Shown piece after piece: positions 1 to 12,253 of a stretch of DNA of 64,000 nucleotides. Made by a program: the position numbers and the translations under genes. The stretch is from Gliomastix tumulicola (lineage: Eukaryota; Ascomycota; Sordariomycetes; Hypocreales; Bionectriaceae), in NCBI GenBank assembly GCA_001599755.1, contig BCHX01000003.1, positions 3,135,289 to 3,199,288 on the forward strand, written 5' to 3'. Positions within the stretch are counted from its first letter, which is position 1. Each line of letters opens with the position of its first letter. The notes beneath the pieces were generated by a model. That model was not told where the DNA came from. It ran no database searches and saw nothing but the letters and a program-made list of their open reading frames with translations.

Positions 1-3000
1 GAAATTAAATAACTAGTACTAATTATAAAAGGAATTTATATCTTTAATATATTATTTAATTAGCTAGTATTTAAATAAACTTAAACCTAAGAAATATAAT
101 ACTTAAGCTTAGGGTTAAAATCTTTATAACCTAGAAGATCTTAAAGATAAAGAATATAAGGGGAATTAACTTATAATAAATACTTAGGGAGAGTAATATT
201 TATATTTAATAAGTCTTTAAAGGCTTAAAAAAAAGAATAATTTATTCTAAAAGAAAAGGTATAATTAGTACTAGTATTATACTTAGTATTAAAGTAGAGA
301 TAATTAATATAGGAAAAACTAAAAGCTAGTAAAACCTAATAAATATAATATAAGAATAATATATACTTACTTATATTTATAATATTTATATACTAAGAAA
401 CTATATAATATTTATATAATATTAGAGTATTTATACTATAAGTTTATATAACTTAAGCTTTAAATTATAAAGAATAAATAAAAAGTAAATTCTTATTATT
501 AAAATTAATAAGGAAAAGATTATAAGAATTTAATAACTTAGTAGAAATATATACTAAATAAATAAAATATATTATAATAATTTAATAAATAAGAGAGTAA
601 ATTATAGGCTTAATATATAAATTCTAGATAAAGAGCTTAATAATAAAGAAATTAAACTAGTAAAGAATATTAAAATACTTATAGGAGTTAATTTTAATAT
701 AAAGAGCTAGCTTATTATAAATAGAGACTTTCTAATTATTTATAATTTAATTAATATAAACCTAGATATTAAAGTATTTATATATTTATTAAGAAAAGAA
801 AAAGATATATTAATAATAAAATATATAAAAAGGGTTAAGAAGATAAGAAGTAACTTATAAGAAGAATATAAAGAGGTAAAGAGTAAATAAAAAAAGAGAG
901 AATAATATTAAAAGTACTATAATTATTATTAATATTACTTATATTACCTTTAGCTTAAGTAAGGCTAATAAAATTAAGGTAATAATAAAGTAGTATATTA
1001 TTTACTATCTTTAAGCTAAGTTATATTAAGTTCTTAATAATAAGAGTATTATTTACCTTTAAAGAAGTACCTTTAAAAGCTATAGACTAAGTAATAAGTA
1101 AGGAATTCACTATATAGTTAAGTAAAAATATAATAATAAAAATATAATAATTATTAAATAGAGAGAGGAAATAGTAATAACTAAGAATAATATAAGAAAG
1201 AGGAGGAAATATAGTAGAAAGAAGGAAGATTACTATAAGGTTATTATAAAAAGGAGGGAAAAAAGAGTTTATTATTTTTATTTATAAATTATATAAATAA
1301 AGCTAATATAAAAAAAGGTATAAAAATAGAGAAGTACTTTAAAAATTAAAGTAAAAATAATAAATTATAACTCTTTAAAAATATTAAATAAAGAGGTAAT
1401 ATATATATAAAAAGGGAATTTCTTATACTAGTTTATATACTTCCTTTTTCTCCTTATATATATATATTACTAAAGCACCTTAGAGCTTTATACTTATACT
1501 ACCTCCTATAAGGCTTTATTATTTTTTTTTTACCTTTATTTATAATACCTTTACTATTACTTTACCTTTACTATATTATTACTTAATTAATTAACCTTAC
1601 TTATAAAATTACCTTATATTTTAAAATTAACCTTATACTTTTAAAGTATAATATATTAATCTTAATACTTTATATTATTTATAATAATAACCTTTAAGTA
1701 AGCTATTAGGTTTAATTAATATAACCTCCCTTTTATTAAAGGTATAGCTTAAAATATTAAGTTTATAAAGAAGAAGCTAGGTATAAAGTATAATAATTAG
1801 TATTTCTAGACCTTTAAGAAAGATAAACTTATTATAATAATTTATTATAAATAAATATAAATAAATAATAATAAGAGGTTTTATATAATACCTAAGAGTA
1901 AGAGAATTAGTATTAAACTTTAAGAGTTCTATAAGTATTAACCTAAGGTTATTTAATTTTAAACCTCCTTTAAATATATTAAAGGTTAGTAGAAAATTAA
2001 TTTAATTAAAACTTAAGAATTTATTACTCTTTAGTTTATAGATATTATCTTTAAAAAGATTATCTATAATATCTTCTATAGTATTATTAATTACTATAAG
2101 GAGATATTTATATTTAAATCCTATATTTAATTCCTTATTAATATCTAGAACTTTATAATCTCCTTTAAGAATAAAAAGTAAGGTTTTAACTTTAATATTA
2201 TTACCTTTTTAACTAAGTAATTAGGGGATTTATATAATATTATCTATATTCTACTTATTAATATAAATATTAAAGACTTTATATACTACTTAATTAACTT
2301 ATAAGTAAACCTTTACTTTATTATACCTAGAGGTTATATTAATATTATATATATTAAGATATTTAAAAAGAATATATATAATTATAGGTTTATTACTTAT
2401 TTTATTTATTATATTAACTATTTTATTATAACTCTTTTTAACTAAAAGGTAAAGTACCTTTATATTTATAATACTTTTAATAATATAAGTTATACTTATT
2501 ATATTATACTAATTATATTAAAGTAGTATTAACTTCTCTAAGAGGTTAATTTACTTTTTACCTTTTATTTTACTATAATACTAGTAATAAAGTAGCTAAA
2601 TAAGTAATTATATATTTATTTATTTTATATATAGGCTATTTACTAGCTAAAAGGTTTAATAGGAAACCTTTTAAGTATTATTTTATATACCTAGAAGTAT
2701 TTTTATTATAAGAATATATCTAGTATTTAAGAGATATTACCTAATAGTTATAATAAATTCTCTTTTACTAATTAAGCTCTTTATATAACTAGTTATAATT
2801 AATTTTATAAGGTTATTTTTATATATTTTTATATAATATTTACTACTACTTATAGTATTCTTTTTACTAATTACTTTATATTTAATATATATTTTTTTAA
2901 TATATTATTTAACTTTATAAATTAAGTTTCTATAAAAGGTAATAATACTTACTAGGAAATAAATATTTAATTTATAACTCTCTTAATTTATAAAGGGATA

Positions 3001-6000
3001 TATAATATTTATATAAGTAAGAATTATTTTAGTTTCCTAACTTCTAAGTTTAAAATCTTTAATATAAAAATAATATTCTATTATAGAGGTTATTAAATTT
3101 CCCTTTAATACCTTAAATTAAAGGTATTTAATATTAACCTTATTAGTATTTCTTTTAAAGTCTTAAAGCTATATTATAACTTTATACCTAAGGTAGCTAA
3201 TATTACTATTATTATACTCTTTCTAAGTAGCTCTATTTATATTTTAAATAAACTTCCTATTTAATAGATTAATAATAATTAACCTTTTATTTAAAGTTAA
3301 CTACCTTAGGTTATTCCCCTTAAGGGGATTAAGGTTACTTAATATAAGAAATTTAAGCCTAAGGATTAAACCTATTATATTACTTATAAAGTAATTATTC
3401 TCCTTATTTTAAAGTTCCCTTAGTATTTTAGCTTTAAGGATATTACCCTTACTCTCTTTAATAATTTATATACCTTTTTAATTTCTCTTAATATAGTTAT
3501 TTTTAATATTATTATTTTCTTATATACTTTAACTCCTAAGTAAAGCTATACTTAGGTTAATTAAATAAATATTAAGACTTTTAAGTTAAAGAAGGTAATA
3601 CCCTTAAACTAATTAAGTTATTATAAAAAGTAATAAAGTACTTAGGTAAATAGTTAAATAATAGTAAAAAATAGAAAATAGGTATAATATAAAATAAACT
3701 TAAAGGATTAATTATAGTTTTAGGGGAGGAGATTAATTATAAACTTAAAGGGAATTAGCTAATTAGCTTATAGGGATATATTTATTTACTTTTATTTATT
3801 AAAAATAATACTTTATTATAATTTATTATTTAAGCTTACTATAAGGTTATTAAGGGATTAATTTCTTTAAATATTTAGCTTTATACTTTTTTTATTTATA
3901 TATTATATTCTTTATTAATTATTTAATTAGTTAAAGGTTACCTTTATATAAAGTAATTACTAGTAAATTAGTAATTACTTTAGGGGAGAATTTAACTTAA
4001 GGTATTAGGCTTAGGCCTAGGCTTTATTAAAGGGGTAAGCTCTACTTAATTAGGTAAATAGAAAATTTTACTATTTTTTATCTTAATATTAATTAACCTA
4101 ATTAAAGGGGAAGATCTAAAGGTTCTTTCTCTATATTACCTTTATATTACTTAATTAGGTAGTTTATTAGCTCTATTTAATAATAAATATATAGGAGAAA
4201 TATTAACTAGATAGCTCCACCTAATTAAGTAGTATAATAACTATATAGTAACTATATAGCTAAATAGTAAACTATTTCCCCTAAATTATTAGTATAAGGA
4301 GATATATTATAATTTATACTTTAACTAATAGTAAGAGTATAATTATAGTTATTAATATTTAAATTATTATAAAAGCTATTAAAGATTAAGTTTACTAGAT
4401 TATAGCTTTTAGTTAATATTAAAGCCTTATAGACTTTATAGGGGAAGTAAAAGTAATAAGAGAAGTATTCTTTAAAGTAGAAATAACTATTAATATTAAT
4501 ATAATATTAATAGTAAAGGTAATATATATTTATATACTTATAGTATTAAACTTAATTAATAATATTAGTAAAGTACTAAAAGGTTAAATTTAAGTTACTA
4601 AAGGTAAAAGGGTTTCCCTTACTATATAAAATTATTTAATTAAATTATAGGTTAATTATATTAATATAATAGCCCTAGAATTATTTAAAGAAGAATTTAA
4701 TTATATTATTTATATTATTAATACTTAGGTTATCCTTAAGCTAGAAGAGATTATATATATAAATATTACCTTAAAATTACTACTTATAGTATTACTAGAC
4801 CTTCTTAAAGTTAAACTTAAGCTTTATTATAATCTTAAGAAAAATATTAAAGTAAATATAAAAATACTAGGTAGTAATATAAGGGTTATTTTTTAGATTT
4901 ATAATAGCTAAATAAACTTAATTATAAATTAAAGAAGTCTACTAAATAAAATAGTTAAATATATATCTTTAAAGGGAATTTTAATATAAATTTATAGCTA
5001 AAAGTATAAAGAAGGTGCTTAAGTAGCTTAAACTATAGACTATAGCTTCTAGTTAATTATAGTAAGCTATTTACTAAGGGTATATACTTTAAAGACTACT
5101 AAAAAACTAAATTATAAAGAAGAGTAATTTTCTAGTATTCTTAATATCTTATTTAAAAGTAAAATAAAGGTTTATAGTATTAAGGTTTAAGTTATTAAAG
5201 CTAGGCTACTTAATAAAAAAGTTATTATATAAATTAACTTATTATTTTATTAAAGTATTAAAAATAATATAATAGAATCTTAAGTACTTTATAAATTATT
5301 TATTATACTACTTAAAGTATAATTAAATATAATTCTTATAACTAATAAACTAAAAGTATAGCTTAATAAAGTTACCCTTACTATATAAATATAATATAAG
5401 AAAAATAAAAAATAAAAGGTATTTTAATTTATTAAACTTAAAAATAAATATTAATTAAATATTAAGTATTTAAATATAGGGGCTAAAGCTAGAAGATATA
5501 GTACTAGTAATAGAAGTAGGAATTACTAGCTCTAGTAAAATAATCTAAGGGATATCTCTACCTTTTAACTAGTCTTTTAAGATATTAAATTTAATCTAGC
5601 TAGTTATTAAGTTTAATATAATAGCTTTATTAAAGTTATTATTTATATTAATAATAGTATTATTATTAGCTAGATTATTAAGGTTCTCTACTTTAATAAC
5701 CTTATTTAGTATTTAGTTAGCTATATTACTATTAGTAAATAATTAATTAAGGTAGAATTTATTAATTTTAATATTATAATAACTAGAGTAACTTTACTTT
5801 AAGAAGGTAAGCTACTATTAAATAGCTTATTAATAAATAATAAATTAGTATTTAAATTACCTAATTATATATAGCTAAGTAATAGTATTAGTAGACTTTA
5901 AGATAATAATATTAAGGTCTAAAGGTAAAAGAGAGAGCTAGGAAAATATTTTATTAGTATTTTAAAGGAAGTTAATAATATACCTATAATACTTATAAGC

Positions 6001-6915
6001 CTAGCTATAATATTAAAAGACCTATATATATATATATAAATAAAGGAGATTAATATCTTCTTAATTTATAAGAGTTTAAGTAAATTACTAGGGAGATTAC
6101 TAAAGTTAAAGTTATTATTAATTAAGAAGAAGTAAAGTAGGTAAATAAGCTAGCCTTTATCTTTATTATAGTAGTTTTAATAAATATTATCCTTAAGATA
6201 TATATTAAACTATATTCTCTTATAGTAAGGGTAATATTTTATTATTTAAGTACTTAATTTATATTATTAATATATAAGAAGATATTAATTTAATAAGGTT
6301 AATATTATAATATTAATCTCCCTATAAAAGAGAGGGTTAACTAAAGGTAATTATATTTCCTTTACTTAGACCTTAAGTAGATTTATTAGGGCTTATAAGA
6401 GGTTAAAGAGGCTTAAGAGTATAGTAATTATTAAGTATATTACTATAAGCTATTTATTAAGCTACCTAGAGAACTACTAATTATTATATATAAATAAAGT
6501 AAACTAAAAGCTAATAGTATTTAATTCCTAGTATATATTATAATAGTAATATTTATTATTATTATTAATAATAAAGTTAAAGTATAATTATATTTAAAAG
6601 TAGTATATATAAACCTACTTATTCTTATTAAGGTTATATATAGCCTAGGGATTAATATAGTATAAATAAGTATTATATAATTAATTATAAAGATTATAAA
6701 GCTATAGTATTTTATAAAGCTTATATTTTAAGTACTTTAGCTTACTATTTAAATTACTTAAGGTAATTATAAAAAATAATTAAAGTATTAAGTATATATA
6801 TAAATAACTTAATTAACTTTATTAAATAGAAAGAGATAAAGTTTTAATATTTAACTAGCTTATAGTTATAAGTAATAAAGTAAACTTATTAAGAGGAAGC
6901 TAAAATTAAACCTAG

Positions 6916-6939
6916 GCTTAAGCTTAAGCTTAAGCTTAA
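6916..6939. repeat. GCTTAA x4 short tandem repeat
   Basis: Four perfect copies of the hexamer GCTTAA lie inside the AT-rich island. The unit contains no CpA, TpG or CpG, so it could survive RIP or arise afterwards. Confidence 0.8.
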
Positions 6940-8256
6940 ATTTATAATATTATAAATATTTATAATAAATCTTTACTAATATAATAATAATAATAGTAAT
7001 TTTATTAAATTTAAAACTATTCTTATTAAATATTAACCTCTATTAAACTATCTTTAGGGTTAATATTATATTAAAGGAATAAAAAGGTAGTATAATTAAT
7101 ATAAGAGGTAATAAAATATATAATAAATAAAGAGGTATTTATTAAAATATTAAAAATAATATTTAAAGCTAAGGTCTTTAAATATATAATATATTAATAA
7201 ATAATACTAGGCTTTTTAGTCTTAAGTAGTAGCTCTAGTTAAAGAGTAAAAGTAAAGAGCTTTAATTATAATTTATTAAGTAACTATATATTATTAATAA
7301 TTTATTTATAATAAAATAAAAAGAGAATTTAAAACTATATTAATTTATATTAATATTTTATACTATAAATAAAAGGGAAAGAAATTTTACTTAAATTAAT
7401 ATAAATTAATAACTTTAAATTATATAGTACTTTAAATACTTCTTAATATATAGGTTAAGCTTCTTTAAGTAAATAAACTAGTTATTAGTCTTTATCTTCT
7501 TATAATAAGTATAAATATATATTAAAAGTAATATATTAAGTATAAAGGGAGGCTCTTTAGTTAAATTTTAATAAGAGCTAGAAGGTAATAGTAAAGCTAT
7601 AGTAGTAAAAGCTATTATAATATTCTTTCTTATAGGTAATTTTAATTTAAAGAGGTTAATTTATAAAGAGAGAGATATAAATTAAATATAAAAATATAAA
7701 CTTTAAAAATAAAAAGGGGTTTATTTAATTTTCACCTTACTAGTATTATTTACTTAAAAGCTTATCTTAATATATATATATAAATATATATAAGTATATA
7801 TAATAGTAGTTTTTTTATATTAAAGTAAATAAAAATAATAAAAATCCCTTATAATAAAGGGGAGTAATTTATTATTATTATTATAATTATTCTTACTATA
7901 AAAAAATATATATATATAAGGGAGAAAGTATTATAAAAGGAAATAACTTAAAATTTTATAATATATATTAAAGTAAGTAAATTATTATATTAATTTAAGT
8001 ATTTTTATTAATTAAAAGGTAAAATTATATAACCTTTTTAATTATAAATTAATAAATAATTTAATATATAAATTTAAAGCTATTTAATATATTTTAATAT
8101 TATAAATAGCTTTATTTTTTATAGTATTTAATTTAAATAAAGGGGACTAATATTTACCTCTAGTAGCTCTTATAGAGGCTTAGGGGGCCTTACCCCCTTA
8201 AAACCCCTACCCTCTAGAGGCTCCTATAGAGAGCTTTAAGGACTTATTAGCTTTAT

Positions 8257-8336
8257 TAACTAATTACTAGTACTTAGGTAAATTAATAACTTCCTTCTTT
8301 AATTAATAGCCTTATTATTTTAACTAATTACTAGTA
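8257..8336. repeat. 16-bp direct repeat pair near the island edge
   Basis: The same 16 bases occur at 8257-8272 and 8321-8336, 64 bp apart, just inside the right edge of the AT-rich island. They may be a remnant of a tandem repeat or an element end. At this base composition chance similarity is a real alternative. Confidence 0.5.
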
Positions 8337-8400
8337 AGTATTTAGTCTTAGTATTTTATAAAGGTTTAATATTTAGCCTATATAGAAGCTCTACTAGAAG

Positions 8401-8863
8401 CTATGCTTTACTATTATTAATTCTTTCCTTAAGCTTGCTACTTCATAGCTTCACTTAATCACCTATTAGAACCTGAAATAACCACCAAGAAGTCCAGTGC
8501 TTCAACCCCTAACGTGCGATCCGCCCTGACCCATGTATGATTGATTATATGACATGTGCAACCGGCCTATTTCTGGTCTGTGAATTGACCTGACTGTAAA
8601 CATTTTTTCTTCATCGATGAATTTCCATTCTGTAGCGAAGATTGATCGCTGTCTCACACTTGTGCTCGGTGTGTTGGCTTGAACACTCCTCGTCGAGAGC
8701 CCTCACGTCAACAGGTTTCCGAAGGGAGTCCCGGCGATCATCCCTACTGTGGCAAGACACACCTCGTCTTCTCTACGAAGTTGGGGCTTATTTACCACAG
8801 GCGCGCAAAGGTTTTATATTTGTCTCTGATCAAGAATCAATCCTTCTCACTTAATACTTCTAA
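8401..8863. other. Transition from AT-rich island to genic DNA
   Basis: CpA and TpG reappear abruptly at about 8403 and base composition becomes ordinary within roughly 100 bp. The stretch holds the presumed promoter and 5' UTR of the downstream phosphotransferase-like gene. I see no clear TATA box. Short overlapping frames from 8642 look like chance. Confidence 0.6.
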
Positions 8864-10322
8864 ATGGGCTACAAAGACCTCAACTACATCATGAATTCGA
8901 GGTTTTTTACCTGTTCAGCCTTGGACTGCGGCAGTCCCAGTGTCCGGACAGGCGGGTGCAGCATCTGTCAAAGCCACCTCTGCGCTTCCCACATCTCGCC
9001 ATCCTTCCACACATGTGATCAGGTAAGATCAACAAACTCGCTTGCCAAGGGATCCATCACCCTCAGCCCTACTTTCCTTTAATCGACGTATAGTAATGGT
9101 TTTAGTTTCTTAGGCCTTAGACGACCAAGCATATGTGGCGCAAATTGTTGCTGAGATCGACCGGCTGCGCTCACGGATTGACGACGTCGCGGTCTGCCGC
9201 CTGGTCGCTTCCCTCAGTGGCAAGACCTGCACAGTCCAGCATTCTGATGAAGTTGGACAGGGTGCCCTCATGGGAGGCTCAAACTACCATGCTCGCGTTC
9301 TGTTTGACGATGGGTCGCCGCCCTGGCTTCTGAGGGTTCCTCGTGTTACAAGCTATGAGGTCGGTCTTCCGGAGTCATTGGTAGAGCACCTGGTCCTCAG
9401 CGAGTACGCCACTTTGAGGTTCCTTGAAAACACAAAAGTGCCAGCGCCAAGGGCATACGGTTATGGCATACACGGCAGCGGCAAGGAGGACCATGACGTT
9501 GGCGTTAGCTTTCTGCTCATGGAGCATCTGCCAGGAGTCGCGTGGGACGGAGAAGGGACGGACGAGCAGAAACTCAAGGTCCTATCTGGTCTTGCCTCTA
9601 TTCTCAATGAACTGGCCCAACACCCGTTCACCCAAGCCGGGTCCTTGGTGCCCCATGCCTCCACGTCCAGCATGGTGTCAGTGTCAGCTGTGGCGAGTGA
9701 CCGATTTCTCGCACTCACGCCCGATGGTCCGTTTGATGATGCCGAGTCTTACTATGCTTCCTTTGCGGAGCAGTATTTGGCACTTATCTGCGACGGCCAG
9801 CTCTATACCGAGTACCCTGTCGATGCGTACCTCGTATATTGCTTCCTGAAAGACAATGTGTCCCAGCTTACCAGTCGCGACGGCGATGGGAGTAGGGAAT
9901 TCTTCCTGAAGCATGTGGATGACAAAGGGGACCACATTCTTATTGACGAGAACTTCAATATTACTGGCATCATCGACTGGGAGATGGCACGCACGGTGAC
10001 CCGTTCGGAGGCCTTTGGGCCATCCTTGGTCACCGCTAACATGGACGATCTATGTGCTGGTAAAGTTAGCCTGACAGCAAACGACCAGATCTTGGCACGA
10101 GAGCTCAGGAAGCTGTCACCTCCGCTAGCGGATTATCATTCGGTTGACGAAAAGGCGCGACGGTTCTTCTGGGGTCTTGCGCTGGAGCCTGACTGGGGAG
10201 ATGCCAAGCCACTGGCAGTGGCGATACTTACGGTCTTTGGGGTCGACCAGAGTTGGGAGGAATGGAGGGAGAGTGCACTCAAGCGGTATGAAAGAGACGG
10301 GCGTTTGAAGGGCCTTCTTTGA
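8864..10322 (+). CDS. AN1-type zinc finger / APH-like kinase fusion protein
   Basis: Exons 8864-9022 and 9114-10322 join in phase 0 across a 91-bp GTAAGA..TAG intron, giving 455 aa. Exon 1 encodes a zinc finger with ligands C17-x4-C22-x9-C32-x2-C35-x4-C40-x2-H43-x5-H49-x-C51. From C32 onward the spacing is exactly the AN1 pattern. Exon 2 is an aminoglycoside phosphotransferase/choline-kinase-like domain (PF01636 type): a Brenner-like motif HVDDKGDH starts at H320, followed by IIDWE with D341 as metal-binding Asp. The usual Asn of that loop is His (GDH), a form I believe is common in fungal members. The substrate is unknown; antibiotic resistance should not be assumed. The ATG at 8864 was chosen because it opens the cysteine-rich exon; 8891 is a later in-frame ATG. 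No neighbour suggests a pathway. Confidence 0.8.
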
Positions 10323-12019
10323 GGTTATAGCCAAATACATCAAATACATAAGATTCAGGTAGTCTATCCCATAGGTATTATAAAGAGGCCGTATAATGCA
10401 GTCAGGTAGAATGAGAATAGCTAAGTAAGGGTCTCTATTGTTATAAGACTAAAGCTTATAAGTCTTCTTTTCCATATTGCAGAGACCTACTAAATAATAA
10501 TTTCTAGTCTTAACTTATTCCACCACTGAGCTGGCCACTTTTTGCCAAGACTTACTTTTCTACCTTCAAACCACAATATCTCAACGTAATAATATGAACA
10601 TGCCTTATAAAGCATCACAGATATTCCTTGCCCTTCAGGCTATGGAAAAAGGACCCATAACTCAGTGTGCGACGCGCTGCGTCGTACTATAATGTCTTTC
10701 GATTAACCTTGGCCAGCCGGCGGTATGGCGATGTGGCTGTGGCTGTGGCTCGTACGGCTTGGATGGTCTCTCAGGGGGTCGACGACACGGAATCCGCACA
10801 CACATATAGACAAGCTAACAGAAGCACCTAATTCTGACATCTCCGTCAAAAAACTTACGTAGCAGAGGAAAGCAAAAAAAAAGAAACACTAAACACATAC
10901 AACAGCCAGGATTCGCTGGTCGTCACCGACCCAACTACTAATTGGCCGCTTCTCAGCTTATCTATGGGGGAGCGGACGGGACCCCGAGTTCTCTAAGAGC
11001 TATGGTCGTATGTGCTAGACTTGGCCGCAAAAAGTATACTATATTCGTTGAGTCTTCAACGACTGTTACCTGCATAGATTGGCTGATATTTATCTGTAAT
11101 GTGATCCGGCATATTCTCACGCAAGACAGTATTAGCTTCCCAAAGACGAGCCACCAAGGAAGCGCACCTGGGATTTGGTGCTTGTCCGCACGTAACAGTG
11201 CACTTCTTGGCTCCGTTAAACAACACTCGCTACGACATCGTCTTTACGAGGACTCCTTACACAGGAGTCTGGCTTAGCGGCCGTCCCTAGCATAATAGCA
11301 TGGGTTTGGGGTTTACGTCTTGGAGTCTTGGGCCTGCTCATGGGCAGGAGACAGGCAGGGGCGACGGGAAACTCGAAGCTCTATGGCAATACTCTGCTGT
11401 TCAAGCTGCAACTCCAGGATGCCGAGGTGCATTAGGGGCAGAAGACACAAGAGCTGGTTCATTGGCAGATCGCAAGCGCGCGATATCATCAAGCCTCGTC
11501 TACTTTCCGTCTTCTCGCCTTAGTGGGATTTCGCTCGCAGCCTCTAAGGACGAGATCCCTAGCAGTTCGGGGGCTTGCCGCAGTAATCCTGCAGCTCATC
11601 ATCCCCCTTACTAGACATGCTCGCTGCAGTCATTCCTTAGGGGGTGATGCGCTCGTAAGTCTGGAACTTGAGCGCGTCCATGACATCCAGTTTGCGACGC
11701 GCATAGGCTGCGGCAAGCTCCACGCCTGAGCGTCTGACCTGAGCCAGGGCATCTGGCAGGAGGTTGGACAGGACCCGGCTGTCGTGAATATAGAATAAGG
11801 GTTCCGTTGTCGTCTTCGCCCAGCGACGACGCCTATATTCACGAAACTGTGTCAGCTGCGAAACTTGTTCCATACTGGATGGGGTGGCCGGTGAGGCAAA
11901 ACGGCCAACTGTTTATCTGGCGCACGCACAAGTCATACGGCCAGTTCGGCTTGAGCAGCTCCTCAACAATCTCTGGATGTTTGGTGCCCAGACGTTGGAT
12001 GATGGTGGCCGATGAGGCC
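10323..12019. other. Gene-poor stretch with repeat copy and possible relic
   Basis: I see no intact gene. The stretch holds one copy of a diverged repeat (10975-11016) and, on the minus strand, most of a possible gene relic (11639-12048). Open frames at 10942-11277 and 11300-11614 have no recognisable domain. Moderate AT content and decayed frames suggest degraded repeat or gene DNA. Confidence 0.5.
10975..11016. repeat. Diverged dispersed repeat, copy 1
   Basis: These 42 bases match 15224-15266 with one single-base gap and six substitutions. All six are transitions, as expected if the two copies were altered by RIP. Similarity fades on both sides, so the original unit length is unclear. Confidence 0.6.
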
Positions 12020-12048
12020 AACCGTCTGTGACGAAGAGTTGAGACCAA
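11639..12048 (-). pseudogene. Possible protein-coding relic, frame-broken
   Basis: Two minus-strand frames (11839-12048 and 11637-11873) overlap slightly and read as protein-like sequence. The upstream one includes KHPEIVEELLKPNWPYD, whose style weakly recalls fungal TauD/TfdA-like dioxygenases; the downstream one contains no motif I can name. No single frame spans both, and no credible splice signals join them. The 5' end of the frame runs into the 22-bp hairpin at 12020-12067. I would treat it as a candidate truncated pseudogene; chance open frames are a real alternative. Confidence 0.25.
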
Positions 12049-12067
12049 CTCTTCGTCACAGACGGTT
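12020..12067. repeat. Perfect 22-bp inverted repeat with 4-nt loop
   Basis: Arms 12020-12041 and 12046-12067 are perfect reverse complements separated by the tetranucleotide AGAC; pairing stops on both sides of the stem. It is much longer than chance predicts at this spacing. It could be a fold-back mobile element remnant, a palindrome from a resolved rearrangement, or a strong RNA hairpin. It lies 186 bp upstream of the next start codon. Confidence 0.85.
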
Positions 12068-12253
12068 AACTGGCACTCGCGCTACGCCGATTACCTATTC
12101 GGAGCTCAGCCAGCCGTGTCTTGGTTTCATTGTTACTCCTACCGTCGGTTCCTTCCATTGCTTTCGTTTTCCCTTTAAATACTAAGATCTCAAGGCTCAG
12201 GTGACAGTAAAATAATGCTGTAGGACAGCCCCTTCAGTCAGCCTCACTACGCC

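Larger units (their letters stand above)
1..8400. repeat. RIP-saturated AT-rich island (dead repeat block)
   Basis: This block is extremely AT-rich and has no open frame of 60 codons on either strand. By eye, CpG is absent and CpA/TpG occurs only five times (1108, 1476, 4218, 5016 and 7733), whereas CpT, CpC and TpA are common. That is the expected end point of repeat-induced point mutation, which turns CpA, and here evidently also CpG, into TpA on both strands. The original elements were probably transposons or other duplicated DNA, but their identity is erased: I cannot recognise LTRs, reverse transcriptase or transposase. It is probably heterochromatic. The left edge lies outside the window, and the right edge is sharp near 8400. 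Confidence 0.9.

Noticed and set aside
2150..2450. Reverse-transcriptase remnant in the AT island
   Set aside because: Some phrases look like decayed pol sequence, but RIP saturation leaves no reliable protein similarity by eye.
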